DNA from: Streptomyces sp. NBC_01262
GTDB taxonomy: Bacteria > Actinomycetota > Actinomycetes > Streptomycetales > Streptomycetaceae
Assembly (NCBI RefSeq): GCF_036226365.1
Contig: NZ_CP108462.1
Span: 3,018,501-3,082,500, forward strand
DNA length: 64,000 nucleotides
Direction: 5' to 3'
Under the pieces are notes generated by a model. The model was not told the origin of the DNA and did no database searches. It saw nothing but the letters and a program-made list of their open reading frames with translations. Made by a program: the position numbers and the translations under genes. Below are positions 52,079-60,700 of the stretch, piece by piece; the stretch's first letter is position 1; every line of letters starts with the position of its first letter.

Positions 52079-52744
52079 ATGAACGCGAACGCAGCCGTGT
52101 CGTACGGGATTCGTATACCGGACAGCTGGGTGGAGTACGACCTCTCCGGTGAGAGCCTCGCCGGGATCCGGGCGGAGCTGCTCCGGGAAGCACCGGTGAA
52201 GGCGGACCGGGACCAGATCAACGAGACGTTCCGGAACGCCCGGCGGATCGTGCAGGGGGCGCGCAAGCGCGGCGCGGTGTACGCGGCGGGCACCTTCACC
52301 ATGTACGAGGACGGCCTACTGATGGCCAATGTGATGATCTTCAAGGTCTCGCCGCCGCCGGGCCAGGACTTCTCCCTGCATGAGCTCGGCAAGCAGTTCT
52401 CGGCCACCGGCGGCGATCAGACCGCGGGCACGACCCGTACGTTCACCACCGAGCAGCTGCCGGAGATCGGCACGGTCGGAAGGGTGACCGGGGTCGAGGA
52501 GGCCGAGGTCATGCCGGGGATCACCACCAAGCTGTTGATCATGCACACGGTCATCCCGGTCCCGGACAGCGACCGGGTCCTCATCATCACCTGCTCCAGC
52601 CCGAACCTGCCCCTGGCGGGCCCGCTGTACGACGTCTTCGACGCGATCACCTCGACCTTCCGCTTCGGCGGCGAGGCCGAAGCGGAAGTCGAAGGGGAAG
52701 GCGAAGGCGAAGCGGAGGGCGACCCCGCCCCAGACCCCGCCTAG
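52079..52744 (+). CDS. T7SS-locus protein of unknown function with acidic tail
   Basis: This 221-residue protein has a compact domain (SYGIRIPDSWVEYDLSGESL, AGTFTMYEDGLLMANVMIFK, GTTRTFTTEQLPEIGTVGRV, LIMHTVIPVPDSDRVLIITC) of alternating strands that recalls small lipoprotein/PsbP-like domains found beside ESX genes, here without a signal peptide. The C-terminal 25 residues are almost entirely acidic and glycine (EAEVEGEGEGEAEGDPAPDP). It is co-transcribed with the WXG100-like gene and its stop interlocks with the EccC stop in a CTAG. Confidence 0.6.
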   Translation: MNANAAVSYGIRIPDSWVEYDLSGESLAGIRAELLREAPVKADRDQINETFRNARRIVQGARKRGAVYAAGTFTMYEDGLLMANVMIFKVSPPPGQDFSLHELGKQFSATGGDQTAGTTRTFTTEQLPEIGTVGRVTGVEEAEVMPGITTKLLIMHTVIPVPDSDRVLIITCSSPNLPLAGPLYDVFDAITSTFRFGGEAEAEVEGEGEGEAEGDPAPDPA

Positions 52745-55700
52745 GCCGAAGGGTCCGGCACCCGCACGGTGACGTACTTGCCGTCGCCGAGATGGAGGTA
52801 GGCCTTGCCGGGTTCCGGGTCGGCGCCGAGGAGGCCGTGGGGGATGCGGTTGCCCACGGCCTCACCGTCGCTGAGGTTGCGGGGGGCGAGGACGGCGCCG
52901 CAGCGGTTGCGGCGGGCGGAGACCTGCCAGCCGCCCATGCTGCCGAGGAAGGCCTCGTTGTTGCCGGCCGCGATCAGGCCCCAGCCGTCACCGGCCGCGC
53001 CCCGCGCGAAGGCGGCGAGGTCGCCCTCTATCTCGGAGTGGGCGAGCAACTCGGCGTCGTCCAGCAGAATCGCGCCGCTCGGGGTGTCGACGCCGTGCAG
53101 GGCCTTGCGGAAGTCCGCCAGGGCCACGTCGGGGTCGGTGAGGACGTCGACGACGCCGGGGTGACCGGCCAGCGAACGGACCGGGGAGGGCCGCGGGGAG
53201 ACGATGACCAGCTTGTTGCCCCGGGCGAGCAGCGAGCGGGCCATGGTGAGCAGGACCGTGCTGCGGCCGGAGCGGGGCGGCCCGGCGATGACGAAGGTGG
53301 GGATGGAGGACAGGTCGGTGCCCTTGGCCGCGAGTTCGTCGCCGCCGACGCCGACCATGGCCCAGAGCGGGGAACTGATCTGAGGGCTGCGGGCCAGGGC
53401 GTCCTCGAAGCTGAAGCGGTCGGGGAGCACGTCGACCCGGAACGGCCGCAGCTCGTCCGGCACGGCCGCGTCCCGCTCGCTCACCCGGTCGGCGATCCGG
53501 GACAGCGCGGTGGCCTGGGCGGCGCCGCTGGAGTCGGCGGTGATCAGCGCCACCTGGGCGCTGCAGGTGTCCTTGAGGCGGATCCCGCGGCCGGCCGGGA
53601 GGTCCGCCGGGACCTCCCGGTAGGGCACGCCGACGGCCGAGTAGTCGTTGCGGTCGTTGAGCCGCAGGATCAGCTTGTCCTCGGTGGTGGAGACGAAGCG
53701 GGACTGGCTGAGCACCCGGTCGCCGGCGAGCACCATGTGGATGCCCACGCCGGCGCCCTCCCGGAGCAGCAGCAGCATCTTCTCCATGACGGTGCCCTGG
53801 TCGTACGTGGCGAAGTCGCGTTCGAAGGCCTCGAAGCGGTCCACCAGGACCAGCAGGTGCGGCGGCCGCTTGGTGGCCGTCAGCGTGCGGCGCAGTTCGG
53901 TGAGGTCGGCGACCCCTTGCCGGCCGAGGAGCTGGCGGCGGCGGTTCAGCTCGGTGGTGAGCCGGGTGAGCAGCCGGACCACGCGTTCGACCTGGCTGCG
54001 GTCGACGACGGCGCCGCAGTGCGGCAGCCGGGTCATGGCCTGGAGGGCGCCGTTGCCGCAGTCGAGTCCGTAGAGGTGGACGTCGGCGGTGCTGTGGGTG
54101 TTGGCCACGGCGGCGGCCAGCGTGCGCAGCGCCTGCGAACGGCCGCTGCGGGGCGAGCCGATGAGGTGCAGATGGCCCATCTCGTCGAAGTCGAAGACCA
54201 GTTCGGCGCGGGCCTGCTCGGCGGGCAGGTCGACCAGGCCGTACGAGACCGGGGCCAGCCGGCCCGACTGGTCGAAGGCCGGGCCCGATCCCTCGGCGGG
54301 CTCCTCCAGTGCGTACGACTCGGGGAGCGGGGGCAGCCAGGGGCGGCGCGGCTCGGGGACGCCCAGTTGTGAGGAGGCGTCGCCGATGGCCGTGACCAGG
54401 ACGGACAGGTCGGTGACGGCCTGCACGGCGCGCTGCTGGCCGGCGGCGCGGCTCGGCAGGGGCAGCGGGTCGCCCAGGTCCTCCCAGTGGAGCTCGGTGA
54501 GGACGGGGGCCGGGCGGTCCTTCTCGGCGGCGGCCGTCAGGTCCGGGCGGCGGCCGCCGATCCGGCCGGTCTGGAAGGGCAGCAGGGCGGCGTGGCCGAG
54601 CCGGGCGTAGGCGCGGCCGGGGGTGCGGGGCGAGAGCTGGCCGGCGTCCGGGGAGTCGATGATGTCGCGGCTCTCGCCGGCGTCGGTGGTGCGCAGGGCG
54701 ATGCGCAGGTTGGTGTTGGCCCGGATGTCGGCGGTGACGGCGCCGGACGGCCGCTGGGTGGCGAGCATCAGGTGGATGCCCAGGGAGCGGCCTCGCTGGG
54801 CGATGTTGACCAGGCCGGTGACGAAGTCCGGCAGTTCGCGGACCATCGAGGCGAACTCGTCGATGACCAGCACCAGTCGGGGCATCGGCGGGAGTCCGGT
54901 GGCCCGGCCGCCGGGGCGGGTGCGCTTGTCGGTGTAGTCGTCGATGTCCTTGGCCCCGGCGTCGGCCAGGATGTGTTCACGCCGCCGCAGTTCGGCCCCG
55001 AGGGAGACCAGGGCGCGTTCCACCAGGTGGGTGTCGAGGTCGGTGACCATGCCGACGGTGTGCGGCAGTTCCTCGCACTCGGCGAAGGCGCTGCCGCCCT
55101 TGTAGTCGACGAGGACGAAGTTGAGCTCGTCGGGACGGTTGGCGACGGCCAGTCCGGCCACCAGGGTCTGCAGCAGCTCCGACTTGCCGGAGCCGGTGGT
55201 CCCGGCGATCAGCCCGTGCGGCCCGTCGGCCTTGAGGTCGATGGCGAACGGCCCGTCGACGCCCGTCCCGAGCACGGCCCGGGTGGAGCGCCCGGACACC
55301 GCCCAGCCGGCGGCCACCGCGTCGGCGGTGGGCGGCTCCAGACCGAGGACGTCCAGCAGCCGGGCCGACACCGGGAGCAGCGACTCCTCCGCCTCGTCGC
55401 CGACATCGCGTACGGGGGCCAGAGCCCGCGCCACTCCGGTGCACCAGGGCACCTCCGGCGCGTCCATCAGCACCCCGGTCACCGGCTCCAGCCCGGTCCG
55501 CCGCATCCACAGCCCGTCCGCCCCGGCCACGGCGACGGCCTGGCACTCCTCGGGCAGCAGCCGTTCCTCGTCGTCCAGGCAGAGGGCGTACACACCGACC
55601 GCCGGGCCGTCGCGCAGGATCTGGACGACGCCGGGCAGGCCGCGCAGCCGGCGGGCGCCGTCGAGCACGACCAGGACGTCGGGCTCGCCGGCCGCGCCGC

Positions 55701-57288
55701 CGCGCGGGGCCTTGTTGCCGGCGGCGGTACGGGCGGCGATCAGCGCGCCCAGTTCGGCGATCCGGCGGCCCAGCGACTCGGCGCCGGAACCGACCAGGCT
55801 GACCGCGTCCTCGCCCTGGGGCGCGCAGTGCGGAAGCCAGTGCACCCAGGACCAGCGGTCCGCGCCGGCCGACCCGGACAGTACGCAGATCCGCAGGTCG
55901 GCGGGGCTGTGCAGGACGGCGGCCTGGGCCACCAGCCAGCGGGCCAGCGGCGCCACGGCCGCCGCGCCGGAGGCCTTGGCCGGGCCGTCGGCCTCGCGCT
56001 TGCCCTTGCCCTGGTTCTTGCCCTGGTTCTTGCCCTTGGCGCCGCCCGCCGCCGGGGCGGACGGGGGCTCTCCGGCCACGCCCATCACCCCGGCCTGGCG
56101 CAGCGGCACGGCCACCGGCACGGCGTGGGTGGTCCGGGTGACCCGGCGGCGGTGCTCGACCTCGGACGGGTCGTCGAGCTCCAGCCAGGCCGGCTGGTCG
56201 GCGACCCCGACCCGCATCAGCAGGAAGTCGTCGTCGCGCCAGCGCCGCTCCCACAGCCGGCCGCGCGGGCCGGTGGCGATCAGCATGGCGGTGGCCGGGT
56301 CGGGGCACGCCATCCGGCGTGCCGTCTGCTCCGCGAGCACCGCTTCCTCGACGTCCTGGTCGAGCTGGGCTCTGGTCTTCTCGTACAGGGCGAGCTGTTC
56401 CGCGTACGACTCCTTGCCCCGCCGCTTGGCGCTGATCTGGTTGACCAGCGCGATGACGGGCGAGAGCAGGCCGAAGAGCAGGAGACGGGTGTTGCCGGTG
56501 AGCATCGCGCTGACGCCGGACATCACCAGCGGGGCGAAGATCAGCGGCAGCTGGATCTTGCTGCCCTTCTGCTTGCCGGGCTCGACGGGCAGCTTGAAAC
56601 GGTTCTTCGCCTCGGGCGGCAGCAGCCGGGGCGGGCGGTTGAAGTCCACGCCGGTGCCGTCGGCCGACGGGGCGACGGCGGCGTCCGGCTCGGTCGGCTC
56701 GGCCAGTTCGAGCAGGACCGGCCCCGCGGTCAGCACGCCGCCGGCCGGCCAGTCGGTCCAGTTGTCCGCCGGCAGTTCGTCGGCGTCCAGACGTACGGTC
56801 TGTCCGTGCGCTGCCTGTACGGAGACCTGGCCGCTCACCGTCACCGCGAGATGGGCGATGACGCCGGGCAGGTCGGTCGCCCGCAGCCGGACCCGGCAGG
56901 TGGGGAGGGAGCCGATCTCGAACTCCCCGGGCGGCAGCCGGAACACCGTGCCGGCTCCCTGGCCGCCGATGGCCCGCAGTTCGGTGACGCCTTCCGGCTC
57001 CTGGCCCGGCGGCAGCACCTGCAGCGGGGCGCCGAGCCCCAGCAGCCCGCCCGTGTGCAGCCCGGTGGCGCCGACGGCCTGCTCGGGGCCCAGCGGGGCG
57101 GAGCCCGCGTAGAGCTGTGGCGGCTCGGGATCGTCGGTGTCGTCGGCATCGGAGGGCGCGCCATGCAGGGCCTGCCGTAGCTGTCCGGCGAGTTCGCCGA
57201 CCGGGACGCCGGGATCGGCGTCGATCACGATGTCCGCCGCGCGGCCCGCCTGCGGGTCGGGGTCGACGACGGTGACGGTCAGGCGCAT
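52741..57288 (-). CDS. eccC: Type VII secretion ATPase EccC (FtsK/SpoIIIE type)
   Basis: This 1515-residue protein has an N-terminal ubiquitin-like and FHA-like region (about residues 1-200), two membrane helices (about 245-287) and three FtsK/SpoIIIE-like ATPase domains. Walker A of domain 1 is intact (GTTGSGKSELLQTLVA, about residues 688-703) with DYKGGSAF and LVLVIDEFASMVREL. Domains 2 and 3 have GSPRSGRSQALRTL (about 1044) and GPPRSGRSTVLLTM (about 1338), where arginine replaces the Walker lysine. Known EccC proteins have one active and two degenerate domains, which agrees. It pushes WXG100 proteins and their partners through the membrane. Other core components (EccB, D, E, MycP) are not in this window. 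Confidence 0.92.
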   Translation of the reverse strand: MRLTVTVVDPDPQAGRAADIVIDADPGVPVGELAGQLRQALHGAPSDADDTDDPEPPQLYAGSAPLGPEQAVGATGLHTGGLLGLGAPLQVLPPGQEPEGVTELRAIGGQGAGTVFRLPPGEFEIGSLPTCRVRLRATDLPGVIAHLAVTVSGQVSVQAAHGQTVRLDADELPADNWTDWPAGGVLTAGPVLLELAEPTEPDAAVAPSADGTGVDFNRPPRLLPPEAKNRFKLPVEPGKQKGSKIQLPLIFAPLVMSGVSAMLTGNTRLLLFGLLSPVIALVNQISAKRRGKESYAEQLALYEKTRAQLDQDVEEAVLAEQTARRMACPDPATAMLIATGPRGRLWERRWRDDDFLLMRVGVADQPAWLELDDPSEVEHRRRVTRTTHAVPVAVPLRQAGVMGVAGEPPSAPAAGGAKGKNQGKNQGKGKREADGPAKASGAAAVAPLARWLVAQAAVLHSPADLRICVLSGSAGADRWSWVHWLPHCAPQGEDAVSLVGSGAESLGRRIAELGALIAARTAAGNKAPRGGAAGEPDVLVVLDGARRLRGLPGVVQILRDGPAVGVYALCLDDEERLLPEECQAVAVAGADGLWMRRTGLEPVTGVLMDAPEVPWCTGVARALAPVRDVGDEAEESLLPVSARLLDVLGLEPPTADAVAAGWAVSGRSTRAVLGTGVDGPFAIDLKADGPHGLIAGTTGSGKSELLQTLVAGLAVANRPDELNFVLVDYKGGSAFAECEELPHTVGMVTDLDTHLVERALVSLGAELRRREHILADAGAKDIDDYTDKRTRPGGRATGLPPMPRLVLVIDEFASMVRELPDFVTGLVNIAQRGRSLGIHLMLATQRPSGAVTADIRANTNLRIALRTTDAGESRDIIDSPDAGQLSPRTPGRAYARLGHAALLPFQTGRIGGRRPDLTAAAEKDRPAPVLTELHWEDLGDPLPLPSRAAGQQRAVQAVTDLSVLVTAIGDASSQLGVPEPRRPWLPPLPESYALEEPAEGSGPAFDQSGRLAPVSYGLVDLPAEQARAELVFDFDEMGHLHLIGSPRSGRSQALRTLAAAVANTHSTADVHLYGLDCGNGALQAMTRLPHCGAVVDRSQVERVVRLLTRLTTELNRRRQLLGRQGVADLTELRRTLTATKRPPHLLVLVDRFEAFERDFATYDQGTVMEKMLLLLREGAGVGIHMVLAGDRVLSQSRFVSTTEDKLILRLNDRNDYSAVGVPYREVPADLPAGRGIRLKDTCSAQVALITADSSGAAQATALSRIADRVSERDAAVPDELRPFRVDVLPDRFSFEDALARSPQISSPLWAMVGVGGDELAAKGTDLSSIPTFVIAGPPRSGRSTVLLTMARSLLARGNKLVIVSPRPSPVRSLAGHPGVVDVLTDPDVALADFRKALHGVDTPSGAILLDDAELLAHSEIEGDLAAFARGAAGDGWGLIAAGNNEAFLGSMGGWQVSARRNRCGAVLAPRNLSDGEAVGNRIPHGLLGADPEPGKAYLHLGDGKYVTVRVPDPSA

Positions 57289-57351
57289 GGGCGATGCTCC
57301 TCAGGTCCTTCTCTTGCTGTGCTTTTGTTGTATGGGGTCGTACGGGGGGGC

Positions 57352-57385
57352 GGGCCGGACCGGGGTAGTCTCCCCGGTCCGGCCC
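57352..57385 (-). terminator. Hairpin between the WXG100 gene and eccC
   Basis: GGGCCGGACCGGGG pairs perfectly with CCCCGGTCCGGCCC (14 bp, six-base loop). It lies 7 bases after the WXG100 stop and 63 bases before the eccC start, and no T-run follows. It may lower readthrough into eccC and set more substrate than ATPase, which is an inference. Confidence 0.65.
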
Positions 57386-57392
57386 CCGGCGG

Positions 57393-57689
57393 CTACTTGT
57401 TGAGGCTGGAACCGAGCTGCGAGTCGAGGTCGCTGAAGCCCTGGCCGACGCTCTTGACGTACTGGGAGATGCCCGGCAGGCCCTCGACGACCTGGTTGTA
57501 CCCCTGGGCGAAGGAGTCGAAGAACGGCCGGAACTGGGCCTCGGCGGCCGGGGTGCGGTAGCCGTCGGCGAGCAGGTTGTCGATGTCGGACTTGATCTTC
57601 TGAAGCTGGGCCAGAGCGGTGTCGTACTCGTTGGTCATGGTCGCGGAAGTGGCCTCGGTGGCCTCGCTCTTGACGTGGAAGTCAGGCAT
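57393..57689 (-). CDS. WXG100 family protein (ESAT-6-like)
   Basis: This 98-residue protein has two amphipathic helices (YDTALAQLQKIKSDIDNLLA, then FDSFAQGYNQVVEGLPGISQ) around a turn in which GYRTPAAEAQF replaces the usual W-x-G. This variant is common in Streptomyces WXG100 proteins. It ends QLGSSLNK, lacking a Y-x-x-x-D/E secretion tag. It lies between the giant gene and eccC on one strand and is the likely partner or co-secreted substrate of the secretion ATPase. Confidence 0.8.
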   Translation of the reverse strand: MPDFHVKSEATEATSATMTNEYDTALAQLQKIKSDIDNLLADGYRTPAAEAQFRPFFDSFAQGYNQVVEGLPGISQYVKSVGQGFSDLDSQLGSSLNK

Positions 57690-57783
57690 GTTCTCTGTTC
57701 CTTATCTTCTCGGAATTGTGCGGGATTCTCTGAACATCCGGTTCACAGGGTCGCTATGGACACGACTGCCGCTTACGGGAGGT

Positions 57784-60700
57784 TCACTCCTGAGTGGTCT
57801 TCTTGTGCTCCGCGATCCAGGCCTGTTCCTCGGAGGTGAGCTTGACCTGGTCCTTGGTGGGGTTGAGCAGTTCCTGGTTCTGGGCATCGGTCACGCCGTT
57901 GATCATTTTAACCGGAATATCGGTGTAAATGACCTCCGGGCCCTTTGTGTTGAAAATGGCCTGGTTCTCCAGCTGCTTGGTCGTGACCGAGTTGCCGACG
58001 GCGTAGCCGGTTTTGACGGCGGCGTTCTCCAGGGCGTTCTGCGGGTCGGCGCCCATGGCGATCTGCACTCCGGCGTTGGTGAAGTTCGCCGTCGCGCTCT
58101 TGATCAGGCCACGGCCGGCCTCCCAGGCCATCTCGCGGTAGTCGTCGGGCTTGATGGCGCTGCCGCCGTTGAACGTGTAGTCGTCCACCGGCGAGTGCTG
58201 CTCGTTGAAACCGCCGGAGCCGTCGATGCCGGCGACCTTGTTCCCGTCGGCGTCCCTGACGGTCACGCCGCCGCTGTCACCCGCGCTGACGTTGTGGGTG
58301 ACGTTGGCGTTGGCGGGGCCGGGGGTGGTCACGGAGCCGGTGACGCCGTCGTTGGTGACGTGCAGGTTGGTGGTCTCGCCGTTACCGGTGTAGGAGAAGT
58401 CGGCGGAGCCGCCCCGGTTCTGGGTGACCGTCACACCGCTGTTGGCGTCGGCGGTGGTGGCGGTGCCGTTGTTGAAGGTGGTCCCCGGGCCGCCGTCGTG
58501 CGGGGTGACGTGGGTGCCGTTCAGGCTGGAGACCGTGGTCCCGTCGCTGAAGGTGGCGGTCTGGTGCTGCGGGACGGGCGCGCCCTGGCCCGGGGCCGGG
58601 TTGGTGGCGGCGACGGTCTGGACGTTGCCGCCCTCCAGGGAGCCGTCCGGCCGGACGGTGACGGTGTCGGCGGGGTTGCCGGTGCCGGCCTTGACCTCGA
58701 ACGTGCCCGAGCCGGTGTTGGTCACGCTGACCGGGCCGTGGGTGACGGTGGATCCGCCCCCCTTGACCGGGATGTCGACCGTGGGGCCGCCGACGCCCTG
58801 GTTGCCGCCGACAGTGAAGGTCTCCGGACCCGGGGGGTTGGCGGTGGCGGGGTTGTCCTTGCCGGGCAGGAGGCCGGACCTCTCGGCGGGGCTGGTGGCG
58901 TTGTCGTAGCCGCCCTCGGACTTGGTGACGGTGACGTTGCCGGTGTTGACCGTGGTCTGGCCGCCGAAACCGCCGTTGTGGTTGATGACCGGACCGCCGC
59001 CGGGGGTCGTGACCTGGATGCCGCCCTGACCGTCGCCGGTCACCTGGGAGACATGGGTCTCGCCCGGACCGGCGCCTATCGTGTTGCCGTTGGTGTCCGT
59101 GGTGGCGTTCGGGGCGGGGCCCAGGTGCGTGACGCCGCCGGGCCCGAAGGTCCCCTCGCCCGGCCCGTACGTTACCTGCGCCTGGCCGTTCGGCTGGTGG
59201 ACGACGGAGCTTCCGGGCTCGGCGACCGGGTTGTTCCCGTCGGTGGGGGCGGTGCGGATGGTGGGGCCGTTGCCGTTGACGCCGTTGGACAGGGTGTTGC
59301 CGCCGCCGGAGAGGGTGGGGTGGCCCAACGGGCCCTTGTTGATCGGGGTGTTGACGGTGGCGTGGGTGTCGGTGGCGGTGATGGCCGCGCCACTGGGCGA
59401 GTTCTGCACGGTCAGCTGGCCGCCGGAGTCGACGGTGTGGCCGGTGCCCGTATTGGTGTTGACGGTGGAGGTGCCGAAGCCGCCGTTGCCGTCCGGGGTG
59501 AGGGTGGTGGTGTGGCCGCCGCCGGTCGCGCTGACGGTGCCGCCGGTGTTGGTGATCTTGTTGCCGCCGGCGGTGACCTCGACCGACCCGTTGGTGAGCT
59601 TGGTGGTGCCGTCGGGGCCCGCGACGGTCGTGGCGCCGTTGGTGCCGACGGTGGTGGTCGTGGTGCCGTTCGGATTGTTGGCGGTCGGATTGGTGACGTT
59701 CACGGTGTTGTCCGGGCCGCCATGGACGTTGAGGCCCTGCGAGCTGATTCCGTTGCCGCCCACCTGCACCTGGTTGCCCGGGGCGCCCGGGTGGGCGACG
59801 TCGGCGGTCGGGCTGCCGTTGGCGGCGCCGGGGCTGACGGTGAACGCCCCGCCCTGACCGTCGTTCACGCTGGCGGTGACGCCGTTGGCGTTCTGGTTGA
59901 CGGTGGTGCCCTGCCCGACCGGGGCGCTGGACGTCGTGCCGTTGCCGGTGGCCACCACGCTGTTGTTGACCTGTGTCTGGGCGCCGTTCGGGCCGAGGGT
60001 CGTCGTGCTGCCACCGGCGGTGATCGTGGACGTACCGCCGTTGCCGGGCGCGACGGTGACATCGTGCGCGGCGTTGCCGGGAGTGCCCGCGGTGACGCCG
60101 CCGGGGCCGCTCTGGGCGGTGAACCCGTGCCCGGCGGCGGTCGTCCCGGCCGGACCCGTGGTCACGTTGAACCCGCCGGAGTTGAGGGTGGCGCCGTTGG
60201 TGCCCGCGGTCACCGTGGCCGTGGTGCCGTTCTGGCCCGCCACGGTGACGACGGAGTTGCCGTGGGCGTCCACCCCCACTGTGGTGTTGCCGTACGTCAC
60301 CGGGTTGCCGGGGGTCGGCTGCGCGGGCTGGGGCACGTGCGGGGCTTCGCCGCCGGGGCCCACGGGGCCCTGGACGGCCGGCGGGTTGGTGTGGGTGATG
60401 TTGCCGCCCGCGCCCAGGGTGAACTGGTCGCCGTTGGTGTCGGTGAAGGTCCCCGTGCCGTCGTTGTTGACGGTGGTGGTGCCCGAGGTGATCGTGCCGT
60501 TCCCGTTGTGCGTGATGCCGTTGACGTTGAAGGAGCCGTCGTTGCCCACGGCGAACGGGGCGCCGGTGTGGTCGGTCACCGTCGTGCCGTTCGGGCCGAA
60601 GCTCACCGAGGGGGCGTTGGGGCCGTTCGGGCCGCCCTGCACCGTCACGCTGCCGTGGTTGACGCTGACGCTCGGGCCGCCCTGCGTCGTGACGTTGACC

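Noticed and set aside
54487-57180. Long plus-strand open frame opposite eccC
   Set aside because: Composition is Gly/Gln/Arg/His-rich without motifs, and the minus strand is clearly eccC.
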